64,000 bases of DNA from Chryseobacterium lathyri (GCF_003290185.1 NZ_QNFY01000009.1:186001-250000), one strand, 5' to 3'; counted from the first letter of the stretch, positions 16,011-26,609 are shown. Numbers and translations: made by a program. The notes: generated by a model not told the origin, from the letters alone.

Positions 16011-17120
16011 TTATAAACCTGAACCATTTTTATACTCGGAAGGAGTCTGATCCGTCAGCTTTTTAAAAGTGGTATTGAAAGAAGTTTTGGAATTGAATCC
16101 GGATTCGTAGGCGATCCCTAAAATTGACAGTTTGCTCTGAGGGTCTTTGAGAAGTTTTTTGGCATACTCAATTCTGTATTCATTCACGTACTGAAAAAAG
16201 TTCTTCTTAAATCCGGTATTAATCACATAAGACAGATGGTGTGTAGAAATAGACAATAGTTCGGAAAGCCTGATCAAGTTCAGCTCGCTGTCCAGATAGG
16301 GCTTTTGCTTATCCATGATTTCTTCCAGCTGACTTTTGATCTTCAGCAGTTCTTCATCGGGGAGCAGCTTTTTCTTTACTTCTTCTCTCTCGGGATTTTC
16401 ATCAATAGAAATCAATTCATCACGCTGCTTTTCTTCCAGGGGATAAATCTCTTTCTGCTTTAAGGAATAATACCCTACAAAATAAATAACCAGCAGAAAA
16501 GCTCCGTTAATGAAAAAATTCAGGGCAGTGGAATCATAGGATAAATTATAAACTATGTAAGCAATATTAATAATGAAAATAATGACAGTAATATATTCGA
16601 GCCAGTTCAGGTTGATACCTTCTGTATTCGCAGAAAACTGCTGGATCCTTTTTTTGTGCTTCCGGATAGTGAAATACGAAAGACCGGTATAGAATAAGGC
16701 CTGTACAAGGATTAAGCCGATAAAAACAAAATTAAAAACAGTATGATCATCAAATCCACCAAAACGCTGTAACAGAATATTGATCCAAAAAACAACAGGC
16801 AGAATAAGGTATTTCAGGTCTGAAATTTTAAATTTAAATGCAGGATTGGTGTAAAATAACACACTGAAATAGAACATAATGGGCGTCAGAAACTGGATCA
16901 TCTGAACGGAAATGATGGAATGTACCTCTACCGGAACATTATTCACTAGGGTAAGAACCTCATCCAGCCAAAAACTTGACCATAAAAAAAGAAATATCCC
17001 AAACCAGAAGTTGGCCTTTCTGTTTACCCGTAACGGATTGGACAGTTTCAGTAAAGAAAGCAAGACCAGTGAACCATAGATTAATACAACGATGAAACGG
17101 TTTAATTCTGATGTGTTCAT
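16011..17120 (-). CDS. AraC family regulator with N-terminal membrane domain (7TM-AraC)
   Basis: 369 aa. The first 220 residues hold about seven hydrophobic helices (7-25, 38-55, 72-92, 105-118, 128-150, 172-190, 200-215). A linker follows, then a C-terminal AraC/XylS double helix-turn-helix (LIRLSELLSISTHHLSYVINTGFKKNFFQYVNEYRIEYAKKLL and ILGIAYESGFNSKTSFNTTFKK). Membrane-anchored AraC proteins of this layout are common in Bacteroidetes and are thought to couple an envelope signal to transcription; the ligand is unknown. Single-gene unit between the SDR pair and a rhomboid gene. Confidence 0.9.
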   Translation of the reverse strand: MNTSELNRFIVVLIYGSLVLLSLLKLSNPLRVNRKANFWFGIFLFLWSSFWLDEVLTLVNNVPVEVHSIISVQMIQFLTPIMFYFSVLFYTNPAFKFKISDLKYLILPVVFWINILLQRFGGFDDHTVFNFVFIGLILVQALFYTGLSYFTIRKHKKRIQQFSANTEGINLNWLEYITVIIFIINIAYIVYNLSYDSTALNFFINGAFLLVIYFVGYYSLKQKEIYPLEEKQRDELISIDENPEREEVKKKLLPDEELLKIKSQLEEIMDKQKPYLDSELNLIRLSELLSISTHHLSYVINTGFKKNFFQYVNEYRIEYAKKLLKDPQSKLSILGIAYESGFNSKTSFNTTFKKLTDQTPSEYKNGSGL

Positions 17121-17153
17121 TGGTCCTGATATTTTGATTAAAGATAAATCTTT

Positions 17154-17807
17154 TTATCCTATTCTTTTCCTGACGAAAATTTCATAGCCCAGATAGATCA
17201 GCGGTAGTGACATGATTCCCAGATACAGAGCATTATGCATAGCAGCATCCGGAGCTACAGCCACTGCATAAACCAATCCGAAAAATGCGCCTCCAAGATG
17301 TGCAGCATGCCCGATATTATCATGCTGTCTAGGGTTCATCATCATATATACAGAATATCCGAAGTACAGCAGTCCGAAAATATAGCCTTTAACCGGAATC
17401 GGAATAAAAAAGATATAGATACCGATATCAGGCATCATAGCTATAGATGCAAATAATATCCCTGAAACACCTCCACTTGCACCTACCGCGGAATACCACG
17501 GCTGTTTTTGGTAAATGTAAAGCGAGAGAAAATTTCCCAGCAATATGGACCCCAGATATACAATTGTGAAACCGAGATTTCCGAAAGTCTGAATGATAAT
17601 CGGTCCAAAGAAATACAGCGTCATCATATTAAATACCAAGTGCATGATATCAGCATGCAGAAACCCAGATGAAAGCAGACGGATGTATTCTTTTCTGCCC
17701 AGAATAGCTCCTACACTGAATTTATATTTCTCAGTGATCCCCGGATTGTTGAAGGCAACAAAACTGATAATGGCCGTAATTATAATAAATAAGATGAGAA
17801 TATTCAT
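17154..17807 (-). CDS. rhomboid family intramembrane serine protease
   Basis: 217 aa, six membrane helices. Catalytic Ser111 in GASGG and catalytic His170 in GHAAHLGG; the helix-2 motif FLHADIMHLVFNM supplies the HxxxHxxxN oxyanion residues. It cleaves within or next to membrane helices of other proteins. Physiological substrate unknown. The gap to parC is 11 bp in the same direction, so it may be the last gene of the parE-parC run. Confidence 0.93.
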   Translation of the reverse strand: MNILILFIIITAIISFVAFNNPGITEKYKFSVGAILGRKEYIRLLSSGFLHADIMHLVFNMMTLYFFGPIIIQTFGNLGFTIVYLGSILLGNFLSLYIYQKQPWYSAVGASGGVSGILFASIAMMPDIGIYIFFIPIPVKGYIFGLLYFGYSVYMMMNPRQHDNIGHAAHLGGAFFGLVYAVAVAPDAAMHNALYLGIMSLPLIYLGYEIFVRKRIG

Positions 17808-17818
17808 AATTTTAATTC

Positions 17819-20407
17819 TTAATTTTCTGGTTCACCGCCTTCAAACAGATCCCCGATGACAGTCCGGTCATCATCTACAATACCGTCTCCTGTTTCGGGT
17901 TCTTCATATACTTCCGGTTCTTCTTCTACAGGTTCAGGAATCGTGATATTGATTGTTTTTACTTTAAATTTCGTAAACTGGTTTCCAATTGCCTTGATTC
18001 CTTTTACAGCAATGAACTCGTCAATAGGTATGGTTTCCGGGTCACGGTCTTTGCCTTTATCCTTAGCAAAAATGATTTCTGCTAAAGCACCGTCTGCTAC
18101 AATTACGTTTTCAATAAATGATTTCGGGTGTTCAGAAGGCATAAAGGTCTGTATATTGGCTGTATTTTCCAGAAGGAATCTTTTGATAAAATACATTTCC
18201 TTTTCTCCGTCGTAGTAAATGCAGGTTACCGGCTGTTGCGGCTTCCATTTTTCCAGCACCAGATATTCATCATCGAAACGGTTTCCAAGGTCGAAAGACA
18301 CCAGCTTCACCTCACCATTGGTATTGATTGTCAGAATTTTATCATCTCCTTTAAAACTACCTAAAAGAGTCCCTCTCGCATCGGCATTCAGTCTTCTTAC
18401 CGTATCATCAAACCAGATTTTTCTGGGAGCCAGTGTAGAAACGCCTTCTTCCTTCAAATCCACCTTTTTCACAGAATATTTGGTCACCAGGTTTCCTTTA
18501 GAATCTCTTCCTTTGATAGCAAGTTCAGAGAAATCAATTTCCATTTTATTTTTCCTGATTCTTGGATTCGGCTTTAAAAGGACGGTTACTGTTTCCGCTT
18601 CCCCATTAGGATTAGCCGAGAAATACAGGGTTTCGGAACCTTTTTTATCAGAAGCCAGCGGATAATCTGTGTTTCTGGTCACCGCCGTTACAGAAAAACG
18701 TTTCATATAATAAGGTCCGTCTCTGCCTTCACGGTAGATCATATTATAGACTGTTCTTTTATCGTTCTTCTTCCATATGGCAACATGCAGGATATCTTTT
18801 CCTACGAATGTTTTGGCATCCACCTTTACAACCTTCATCGTTCCGTCTTTTCTGAATATGATGATATCGTCAATATCAGAGCAGTCAAACAGATACTGGT
18901 CTTTTTTCAGTGAGGTACCGATAAATCCTTCTTCAAAATTGGCATAGAACTTTTCATTGGCCACTGCTACTTTTGTGGCATCAATAGTATCAAAAATCCT
19001 AAGCTCTGTTTTTCTCTGCTTATCTTTTCCGTATTTTTTCTGAATATTTAAATAGTACTCAATGGCATAAGCAATCAGGTTGGCAAGGTGATGTTTTACC
19101 TGTTCTATTTTGCCCTCTAGAGCAGCTATATTTTCTTTAAATTTATCTAAATCAAATCTTGAAATTCTCTTAATTCTGATCTCCGTCAGTTTTAAAATAT
19201 CTTCCTCAGTTACCGCTCTTAAAAGGTGCTTTGTGTGAGGCTTTAATCCTTTATCAATGGTTGCAATAACATCTTCCCAGGTCTTTACCTCTTCAATATC
19301 ATGATAAATCCTGTTTTCAATAAAGATTCTTTCCAGTGAAGAGAAATGCCAGCTTTCCTGAAGCTCGTGAAGTTCAATTTCAAGCTCTTTCTTAAGCAAT
19401 GAAACTGTATGTTCCGTATTCATTTTCAGGATATCGGAAACATTCATGAACATCGGTTTATCTCCTACGATTACGCACGCATTCGGAGAGATGGTTACCT
19501 GGCAGTCTGTAAATGCATAGAGCGCATCTATGGTTTTGTCCGGTGACACATCATTGTGAAGATGAACAAGGATCTCTACCGTATCAGAGGTATTATCTTC
19601 AATCTTTTTGATCTTGATCTTTCCTTTTTCATTGGCCTTCAGGATAGAGTCTATCAGGTCGCCTGTATTTTTTGAGAAAGGAAGTTCCGAAATTACCAGC
19701 GTATGCTTATCGGTCTGGGTAATTCTGGCTCTGGCTCTTACCTTACCGCCCCTGTGTCCGTCATTATATTCGGAAACATCAAGGTAACCGGCGGTCATAA
19801 AGTCAGGAAACAGTTCAAATTTCTTTCCTTTTAAATGAGCAACAGATGCATTGATAAGCTCATTGAAATTATGGGGAAGAATTTTTGTAGAAAGTCCTAC
19901 CCCAATTCCTTCTACTCCTTGTGCAAGCAATAGGGGGAATTTTACGGGAAGATCAATAGGCTCATTATTTCTGCCGTCATAGGATTTTGCCCATTCTGTA
20001 GTCTTAGGGTTAAAGACCACTTCCAGTGCGAAAGGGGTCAGCCTGGCCTCGATATATCTTGCCGCTGCTGCTGAGTCTCCGGTATAGATATTCCCCCAGT
20101 TTCCCTGAGTATCTATCAGAAGTTCTTTCTGGCCAATCTGTACCATGGCATCCGTAATGGAAGCATCTCCGTGAGGATGATATTTCATGGTATTTCCTAC
20201 GATATTGGCTACTTTATTGTAACGGCCGTCCTCCAGTTCCCGCATAGAGTGCATGATCCTTCTCTGAACAGGCTTAAGCCCATCATAAACGGAAGGAATC
20301 GCTCTATCCAGAATTACATAGGAAGCATAGTCCAGAAACCAGTCTTTATAAAGTCCTGAGACTTTTTTCAAGCTCTCACCTTCGTGCGAGTTTTCTTCTG
20401 TCGTCAT
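17819..20407 (-). CDS. parC: DNA topoisomerase IV subunit A
   Basis: 862 aa. GyrA/ParC breakage-reunion domain with active-site Tyr118 (AARYIEARL), KPVQRR, and the quinolone region KYHPHGDASITDAM, where the usual Ser after HPHGD is Ala82. The coiled-coil and tower region follows (SSLERIFIENRIYHDIEEV, RISRFDL). The C-terminal third shows degenerate propeller blades and ends in an acidic tail (PVEEEPEVYEEPETGD), unlike the regular GyrA-box propeller of gyrase; that supports ParC. With ParE it decatenates daughter chromosomes using ATP. Seven bp after the preceding small membrane protein gene. Confidence 0.93.
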   Translation of the reverse strand: MTTEENSHEGESLKKVSGLYKDWFLDYASYVILDRAIPSVYDGLKPVQRRIMHSMRELEDGRYNKVANIVGNTMKYHPHGDASITDAMVQIGQKELLIDTQGNWGNIYTGDSAAAARYIEARLTPFALEVVFNPKTTEWAKSYDGRNNEPIDLPVKFPLLLAQGVEGIGVGLSTKILPHNFNELINASVAHLKGKKFELFPDFMTAGYLDVSEYNDGHRGGKVRARARITQTDKHTLVISELPFSKNTGDLIDSILKANEKGKIKIKKIEDNTSDTVEILVHLHNDVSPDKTIDALYAFTDCQVTISPNACVIVGDKPMFMNVSDILKMNTEHTVSLLKKELEIELHELQESWHFSSLERIFIENRIYHDIEEVKTWEDVIATIDKGLKPHTKHLLRAVTEEDILKLTEIRIKRISRFDLDKFKENIAALEGKIEQVKHHLANLIAYAIEYYLNIQKKYGKDKQRKTELRIFDTIDATKVAVANEKFYANFEEGFIGTSLKKDQYLFDCSDIDDIIIFRKDGTMKVVKVDAKTFVGKDILHVAIWKKNDKRTVYNMIYREGRDGPYYMKRFSVTAVTRNTDYPLASDKKGSETLYFSANPNGEAETVTVLLKPNPRIRKNKMEIDFSELAIKGRDSKGNLVTKYSVKKVDLKEEGVSTLAPRKIWFDDTVRRLNADARGTLLGSFKGDDKILTINTNGEVKLVSFDLGNRFDDEYLVLEKWKPQQPVTCIYYDGEKEMYFIKRFLLENTANIQTFMPSEHPKSFIENVIVADGALAEIIFAKDKGKDRDPETIPIDEFIAVKGIKAIGNQFTKFKVKTINITIPEPVEEEPEVYEEPETGDGIVDDDRTVIGDLFEGGEPEN

Positions 20408-20413
20408 CTGTTT

Positions 20414-20890
20414 TTAATCGTTTTTCTCTTTATTAATTTGTACTACTTTATTCAGAGAGAGTTTTAAATCATTTACTTCTTTTCTACTCAAATAAGATAT
20501 TTCATATTTGAGGATGGTAGAGCCATTGTTCTTGCTTGAGATGGTCACGTATAGTCTTTTAATAAAAAAAATACTGACGATCTCGTATGTTATCAATTTA
20601 TATTTTGGAAATTCATCATGAAGAGGTCTGTCCAAAAAAGGAATGATATTTCTGTTCTTAAAATTCAGTGCTTCTCCATCACTGTCATATTCAAATATTT
20701 GTCTGCCGTTCAGGTGAAAAATCACCATTAGTATGACTGGAACAATAAGAAGAATATAACTTTCTTTTCCTACAGCATGAAACCTGTATTCATTTAACAA
20801 AAATGCTGCAATTCCAAATATGGCCATCATTATCAGTAATGTATGTACAAAATTGTAAACCGAAGCTTTGTTGCGGTTGCTGAGTCTCAT
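20414..20890 (-). CDS. small membrane protein between parE and parC
   Basis: 158 aa. Two helices at about residues 12-30 and 41-60, then a soluble domain of beta character (FEYDSDGEALNFKNR, KYKLITYEIVSIFFIKRLYVTISS) ending in a helix, compatible with a bacterial PH-like fold. Not a known family to me. Lies 30 bp after parE and 6 bp before parC in the same direction, so it is co-expressed with topoisomerase IV. Whether it works with the enzyme is unknown. Confidence 0.75.
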   Translation of the reverse strand: MRLSNRNKASVYNFVHTLLIMMAIFGIAAFLLNEYRFHAVGKESYILLIVPVILMVIFHLNGRQIFEYDSDGEALNFKNRNIIPFLDRPLHDEFPKYKLITYEIVSIFFIKRLYVTISSKNNGSTILKYEISYLSRKEVNDLKLSLNKVVQINKEKND

Positions 20891-20920
20891 TTGTGATATT
20901 TGTGTTTATTGGTTTAATTT

Positions 20921-22804
20921 TTAGTTTGCTACTTCATCCAAGGTTTCTTTTTTATCAATATCCGGATCTTCCACTACAAGATTTTCAAGAATAAACACCT
21001 GCCTGTCCGGTGTATTTTTACCCATATAAAATTCAAGCAGCTGATCTATTGTCTGGTCTTTGCCTATTACTACAGGCTCCAGACGGATATCTTTTCCGAT
21101 AAAATGTTTGAACTCATCGGGTGAAATCTCTCCAAGTCCTTTAAATCGGGTAATTTCAGGGTTTTTCCCAAGTTCGTTCAAAGCTTTTATTCTTTCCATT
21201 TCGGTGTAGCAGTATCTTGTCTCTTTTTTATTTCTCACCCTGAACAATGGGGTCTGAAGAATATAAAGATGTCCATTTTTAATCAGATCAGGGAAAAACT
21301 GAAGGAAAAATGTAATCATCAGAAGACGGATATGCATACCATCCACGTCGGCATCGGTAGATATAATTACCTGATTGTATCTCAGATCTTCGAGACTTTC
21401 TTCAATATTCAGAGCAGCCTGAAGAAGGTTAAACTCTTCATTCTCGTATACTACTTTTTTAGTCAGTCCGTAGCAGTTCAAAGGTTTTCCTTTCAGAGAG
21501 AATACGGCCTGGGTCTCAACGTCTCTTGATTTGGTGATAGATCCGGATGCGGAATCTCCCTCGGTAATGAAAATCTGGGTCTCTCCTTTTCTTTCATTCT
21601 TCTGGTCGTTATAATGCTGTCTGCAGTCACGGAGCTTCTTATTGTGAAGGGATACTTTTTTGGCTCTTTCTCTTGCCAGCTTCTGGATTCCTGAAAGTTC
21701 TTTTCTTTCTCTTTCGGAAATAAGAATCTTTCTTTGGATCGCTTCGGCAATTTCAGGGTTCTTATGAAGGAAATTATCGAGTTTGCTCTTCAGAAAATCA
21801 ATGATAAAAGTCCTTACGGTAGGTCCGTTGGGTCCCATATCACTGGATCCCAGCTTTGTTTTCGTCTGGGATTCGAATACAGGTTCTTCTACGTTGATAG
21901 AAATGGCTGCAATGATAGATTTTCTGATATCTGAAGCATCAAAGTTTTTATTGAAAAATTCACGGATCGTCTTTACATATGCTTCACGGAAAGCATTAAG
22001 GTGCGTTCCTCCCTGCGTGGTATTCTGTCCGTTCACGAAAGAAAAATAGGTTTCTGTCTGTGATTTGTCAGAATGCGTAATAGCCAGTTCTATATCGGTA
22101 TCTTTCAGGTGAATAATGGAATACAGAATTTCGTTTTCCATCTCTTCTTCCAAAAGATCTTTAAGTCCGTTTTCAGAATAATAGGTCTCACCGTTGAAAA
22201 TAATCTTCAAACCGGGGTTCAGGTACGCATAGTTGCGCAGCATTTTTTCTATATATTCTTTCCTGTATTTGAAATGAAGGAAGATCTCACCATCAGGAAT
22301 AAAGGATATTTCCGTTCCGTTTCGGTCCGAAGTATCTTTTTCTTCATGGTTTTCAGTAATCAGTCCCCTGGAAAATTCCGCCATCTTCATTTTTCCTTCA
22401 CGGAAAGACCTTACGCGGAAATACTCTGAAAGGGCATTAACAGCTTTGGTACCGACCCCGTTCAATCCTACAGATTTCTTGAAGGCTTTACTATCGTATT
22501 TTCCTCCTGTATTCATTTTGGAAACGGCATCTACGACCTTTCCCAGTGGGATTCCACGGCCAAAGTCACGGATGCTGACTTTACCGTCGTCCACTTTTAT
22601 TTCAATTCTTTTCCCAGATTTCATTCTGAACTCATCAATAGAGTTGTCCAGAATTTCTTTGAGCAGAATGTAAATGCCGTCGTCCGCAGAGGAGCCGTCT
22701 CCTAGCTTCCCGATGTACATTCCGGGGCGCAGACGGATGTGTTCCTGCCAGTCGAGGGTTCTGATATTATCTTCGGAGTAGATTGGATTTATTTCTTGTG
22801 ACAT
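20921..22804 (-). CDS. parE: DNA topoisomerase IV subunit B
   Basis: 627 aa from [10 protein letters not shown]; seven extra residues are open upstream, but the family start fits MSQE. GHKL ATPase domain ([39 protein letters not shown]), transducer domain ([10 protein letters not shown]), then the TOPRIM domain with EGDSASGS and [12 protein letters not shown]. The C-terminal [12 protein letters not shown] segment is typical. The 627-aa length without the long insert of proteobacterial GyrB supports ParE. Supplies ATP-driven strand passage together with ParC. Confidence 0.94.
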   Translation of the reverse strand: MSQEINPIYSEDNIRTLDWQEHIRLRPGMYIGKLGDGSSADDGIYILLKEILDNSIDEFRMKSGKRIEIKVDDGKVSIRDFGRGIPLGKVVDAVSKMNTGGKYDSKAFKKSVGLNGVGTKAVNALSEYFRVRSFREGKMKMAEFSRGLITENHEEKDTSDRNGTEISFIPDGEIFLHFKYRKEYIEKMLRNYAYLNPGLKIIFNGETYYSENGLKDLLEEEMENEILYSIIHLKDTDIELAITHSDKSQTETYFSFVNGQNTTQGGTHLNAFREAYVKTIREFFNKNFDASDIRKSIIAAISINVEEPVFESQTKTKLGSSDMGPNGPTVRTFIIDFLKSKLDNFLHKNPEIAEAIQRKILISERERKELSGIQKLARERAKKVSLHNKKLRDCRQHYNDQKNERKGETQIFITEGDSASGSITKSRDVETQAVFSLKGKPLNCYGLTKKVVYENEEFNLLQAALNIEESLEDLRYNQVIISTDADVDGMHIRLLMITFFLQFFPDLIKNGHLYILQTPLFRVRNKKETRYCYTEMERIKALNELGKNPEITRFKGLGEISPDEFKHFIGKDIRLEPVVIGKDQTIDQLLEFYMGKNTPDRQVFILENLVVEDPDIDKKETLDEVAN

Positions 22805-22824
22805 ATATGATTTCAGCAAACACA

Positions 22825-22832
22825 CAAAAGTA
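22825..22832 (-). promoter_or_regulatory. -7 box of parE
   Basis: TACTTTTG on the minus strand, 20 nt upstream of the parE ATG at 22804, fits TAnnTTTG. The flanking sequence has near-palindromic GTACGAAATTGTAC (22830-22843), possibly regulatory. Confidence 0.5.
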
Positions 22833-22945
22833 CGAAATTGTACAAAATTATACGAATTTTTCGATTCGTTTTTTTTCAGTATTTAACCTTAAATATTGTA
22901 TTATTATTAATCAAATCATATATTTACCGTATTATTCAATATCTA

Positions 22946-25879
22946 GTGAAAAAAATTATACTTTTTCATCTATTCTCTTTTATATTATCATCATCATTAT
23001 TATTTGCCCAGATTCCCGGAATGATCAATTATAATGATGGAGATGGTCTGAACAATTCGTATACCTACTCGCTCAGTCAGGATAAAACCGGGTTTTTATG
23101 GATAGGAAGTGATAACGGATTGTTCCGGTTTGACGGAAAGGAATTTAAACATTTTAACAATAAGCAGGGCTTAAAAAACATCGAAGCCCTGTCATGTATC
23201 CCTTTATCCAACGGGGAAATTTTTATTGCCCCTTTTCTGAATGATTTTGCTTATTTGAAAAACGGCAGAATTATCAACTCGGATTCTAACAGCGAATTAC
23301 AAAAAATGCAGTTCACCGTTAATCCCGACTATTATGTTGATGGTGAGTCTCTTTACCTGTTTTCTACCTATAATCCTGACAATATCTACGTATATGGGAA
23401 TGAAAGGGTGAGCAGGATTCCTTTGGCAATCAAAAGCAGCCTGACAGATCCTTATTATGCTTTCGGTCTGAATATTGCTGATCAAATGCTGTATCTGTTC
23501 AATCAGGAAAAAACGGAAAACATTCAGGCTTATAATATCATCACAAAAAAGAAAACAATCTGCAATATTTCTCTTAAGAAAAACACGGTCACATTAAGGA
23601 AGGGTGACATTTTTGTTTTCAGAAACAAAAGAACGGTAGAGGTTTACCAGCTTTACAACAAAATTTACTTCAAAAAACTTAAAAGCTATACCGCAAAGGA
23701 AAATATTCACCGGCTCGTCATAGATCGTAATTACCGGCTCTGGCTGTGTCCTGAAGAGGGCGGAGCTCTTTATTTCAAACAACCTCTATTTGATAACAGC
23801 AGGCTTTCCGACCCTGTCAGAATGATGGAAAACTACATCCTCAACGATATTTTAGTGGATAAAGACAACAATACCTGGTTTTCTACTCGGAATAATGGCA
23901 TCTTTTTCATTGCTGACCAGTTTTTTAAAAATTATGTCCATTTTCCGATCAAAAATAATTCATCCAATATAAAGGCCATTGCCAAAAACAGCCATGGTAT
24001 TTTCCTGGGCTATAACGAAGCTAAAAGTGGCATTTACCATAATGGGCATGTAACAGACCTTGTTTTTGAAAAAAACATTAAAATAGAACACAAATCTATA
24101 TTTTCTGAGGGAAACACAGTGATATTCGGGCTTACAAGAAGCCTTTTTCAGTATGATATCCAGGCGAGGGGAAAAAAAATTTTAAAGGATTATCTTTTAA
24201 AAAATATTGTGCCCTATACACCAGGATCTATTATATTATGCACATCAGACGGACTTGTTGCCTATAATTATAAAACAGGCAGTTATACTGAAATACTCAG
24301 CAAAGAAAGAATGTATACAGCTCTTCCCTATGCCCGGGATAGCTTGTTTGCCGGGAACTTTAAGGATCTTTATAAAGTGAATACTATTTCTAAAAAGAAA
24401 AAACTATTTCTCCAGGGATATTACTTTACAGATCTTAAAAAGTTCGGTGACAATCTATATATCGGAGCTACCAACGTTAACGGGATCATTATTTTTGATC
24501 ATTCTAAAGTCCTCAGAAAGATTACGGAAAAAATTGGATTGATTACAGGCCAGATCAAAAAAATTGAAGTAGAAAACAACAATGTATTTTGGGCAAGTAC
24601 TAATTATGGACTCAGCAGGATTGAGCTTAAAGGAACTGGTATCAGCATCAATAACTTCACACAGACAGACGGCCTGCCATCAAATTCAGTATCCGGATGT
24701 ATTATTTCCGGTGATACCATCTATGTGGGAACTTCAAAAGGGCTGGGAATTCTTTCTGTTAAAAATCTAATGAGCCAGAAGAAATTTATCAACAAAAAAG
24801 TAATCATCAATTCCATTATCATTGGCGGCAGGGAAATTTTTGATATCAGACAGCCGTTAACGGGCCAGACTCCTGACAATGACGTTACCTTCAATGTAAG
24901 TTTTCCGGATTTTATTTCCCAGGGAAAGATAAGTTACCGGTACAAAATCGAGGGACTCAGCAATGGCTGGCAAACGGGCACTTCCCAGAAGATCATTTTT
25001 TCTTCTCTTCCTCCGGGTAATTATACATTTAAGATCTTGGGGATCGGCTACAATGGAAAACAGTCTTATGCCTCAACGAATCTGCAATTTGAGATTCTTC
25101 CGCAATTCTGGCAGACCTGGTGGTTCAAGCTGATGATCATCAGTCTGGGTGTTGCTGGCCTGTTTATCCTTATCACCTTTTATTTTCAGAAGAAAAGAAA
25201 TAAAAAACTGGAAACGTTATACTATGAAAAAAAAATTGCTGAACTGGAACTGCAGGCGATAAAGGCTCAAATTAATCCTCATTTCATTTATAACTGCCTC
25301 AATTCTATCCAATATCTTCTGTATAAAGAAGATTATAAAGAAACAGAAAATTATCTTGAGATATTTGCTCAAATGATCCGAAAGACCCTGCATTATTCAG
25401 AAAAAACCTTCATGTCTATCAAAGATGAAGCAGATTATCTTTCATTATATCTGGATATGGAAAAACTTAGGTTAAAAGATCTGTTCGACTATAAAATTAC
25501 TTTATCTGAAAACATCAACGAAAGCTGGGTGCTTCCTTCCTTGCTGATTCAGCCTTTTGTGGAAAACGCCATAAAACACGGAATTGCAGGTTTAAAGGAC
25601 AGAAAAGGAAATATACGGGTGTCTTTTGAGCATACCGGAACATCAATTTGTGTCACCATAGAAGATAACGGTACGGGCATTAACACCAAAAGGAAAACCA
25701 GCCCTGATTCTTTCGGGGTAAGATTATCCCAGAAAAGGATTGAAACATTCAGGCAACTTTTTGAGACTCATATTATACTGGAAATTTATGATCTCTCCGA
25801 AAAAGAGCAAAGACCGGGAACGCAGATTAAACTTTATATAAAACCTTATGAAAACCAAAATACAGGCATGCATCATTGA
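22946..25879 (+). CDS. beta-propeller sensor histidine kinase (LytS-type kinase domain)
   Basis: About 977 aa from a GTG start at 22946 that places the signal peptide (KKIILFHLFSFILSSSLLFAQ) at the N-terminus; the longer frame from 22838 adds 36 residues that run into the parE promoter. Order: periplasmic two-component regulator propeller repeats (TGFLWIGSDNGLFRFDG, NTWFSTRNNGIFFI, VFWASTNYGLSRI, DGLPSNSVSG), a Y_Y_Y immunoglobulin-like domain (YRYKIEGLSNGW), one membrane helix, a coiled coil, then a His_kinase domain with phospho-His in QINPHFIYNCLNS (about residue 779) and an HATPase (VENAIKHG, DNGTGI). Signals to the LytTR regulator that overlaps it. Confidence 0.92.
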   Translation: MKKIILFHLFSFILSSSLLFAQIPGMINYNDGDGLNNSYTYSLSQDKTGFLWIGSDNGLFRFDGKEFKHFNNKQGLKNIEALSCIPLSNGEIFIAPFLNDFAYLKNGRIINSDSNSELQKMQFTVNPDYYVDGESLYLFSTYNPDNIYVYGNERVSRIPLAIKSSLTDPYYAFGLNIADQMLYLFNQEKTENIQAYNIITKKKTICNISLKKNTVTLRKGDIFVFRNKRTVEVYQLYNKIYFKKLKSYTAKENIHRLVIDRNYRLWLCPEEGGALYFKQPLFDNSRLSDPVRMMENYILNDILVDKDNNTWFSTRNNGIFFIADQFFKNYVHFPIKNNSSNIKAIAKNSHGIFLGYNEAKSGIYHNGHVTDLVFEKNIKIEHKSIFSEGNTVIFGLTRSLFQYDIQARGKKILKDYLLKNIVPYTPGSIILCTSDGLVAYNYKTGSYTEILSKERMYTALPYARDSLFAGNFKDLYKVNTISKKKKLFLQGYYFTDLKKFGDNLYIGATNVNGIIIFDHSKVLRKITEKIGLITGQIKKIEVENNNVFWASTNYGLSRIELKGTGISINNFTQTDGLPSNSVSGCIISGDTIYVGTSKGLGILSVKNLMSQKKFINKKVIINSIIIGGREIFDIRQPLTGQTPDNDVTFNVSFPDFISQGKISYRYKIEGLSNGWQTGTSQKIIFSSLPPGNYTFKILGIGYNGKQSYASTNLQFEILPQFWQTWWFKLMIISLGVAGLFILITFYFQKKRNKKLETLYYEKKIAELELQAIKAQINPHFIYNCLNSIQYLLYKEDYKETENYLEIFAQMIRKTLHYSEKTFMSIKDEADYLSLYLDMEKLRLKDLFDYKITLSENINESWVLPSLLIQPFVENAIKHGIAGLKDRKGNIRVSFEHTGTSICVTIEDNGTGINTKRKTSPDSFGVRLSQKRIETFRQLFETHIILEIYDLSEKEQRPGTQIKLYIKPYENQNTGMHH

Positions 25880-26579
25880 TGATGAACAGGACGGAAGAGA
25901 TTATATCGCTCTTCTACTGAAGAATGAATTTCCTGAGATCCAGACGGTATTTCAGGCATCAAGCGTAGAGGAAGCTTATATTTATCTTACTAAAAATTCC
26001 CCGGATATTCTTTTTCTGGATGTGCAGCTGCAAGACGGTACTGCTTTTGACCTGCTTTCAAAGTTCAGAGAAATAGACTCCCGGATCATTTTCATTACCG
26101 CATTTGAAAATTTTGCCATTCAGGCTATTAAAAACGGTGCGGCAGATTATTTACTTAAACCCATTAAAAAAATAGACTTTATCATTGCTGTCAATAAAGT
26201 GCTGGAAACCATTAAAAAAAGTAAAAGCCAGCCGGGTATTTCTTCCAGCGAGAACAAGATCAGTCTTCCTACCCTTCAGGGCTTCAAATTGACCAATATC
26301 AGCGATATTATCCGTTGTGAGGCAGATTCCAGCTATACCACCTTTTATCTTACGGATAAAACGAAGGTCATTGTTTCCAAAACACTGCATGAATTTGAGG
26401 AACATCTTACAAAATATAATTTTTTCAGGATCCATCATAAACATCTGATTAATCTTTTTCACCTTAAAGAATACATTAAAGGGAAAGGCGGGCAGGTAGT
26501 GATGGCAGACCATTCTGTCCTGGATGTTTCTGTGCGTAAAAAGAATGATTTTTTAAACAAGATTGAGAATTTAGATTAA
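25848..26579 (+). CDS. LytTR family response regulator
   Basis: 243 aa. Receiver domain with acidic pocket DDE (11-13), phospho-acceptor Asp58 (ILFLDVQL), Thr/Ala switch (FITAFENF) and Lys in LLKPIKK. A LytTR DNA-binding domain follows (about 145-240: ISDIIRCEADSSYTTFYL, FFRIHHKHLINLFHLKEYIKG). Its ATG lies 32 bp inside the kinase gene in another frame, so translation is tightly coupled. Cytoplasmic partner of the propeller kinase. Regulon unknown. A weak hairpin (CGGAA/TTCCG near 26591-26604) follows. Confidence 0.94.
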   Translation: MKTKIQACIIDDEQDGRDYIALLLKNEFPEIQTVFQASSVEEAYIYLTKNSPDILFLDVQLQDGTAFDLLSKFREIDSRIIFITAFENFAIQAIKNGAADYLLKPIKKIDFIIAVNKVLETIKKSKSQPGISSSENKISLPTLQGFKLTNISDIIRCEADSSYTTFYLTDKTKVIVSKTLHEFEEHLTKYNFFRIHHKHLINLFHLKEYIKGKGGQVVMADHSVLDVSVRKKNDFLNKIENLD

Positions 26580-26609
26580 AAACTGCAGCCGGAATATATT
26601 TCCGTTTTG

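Noticed and set aside
22838..22945. 36-residue N-terminal extension of the sensor kinase
   Set aside because: It covers the divergent parE promoter region and would bury the signal peptide; the GTG at 22946 gives a normal Sec signal.
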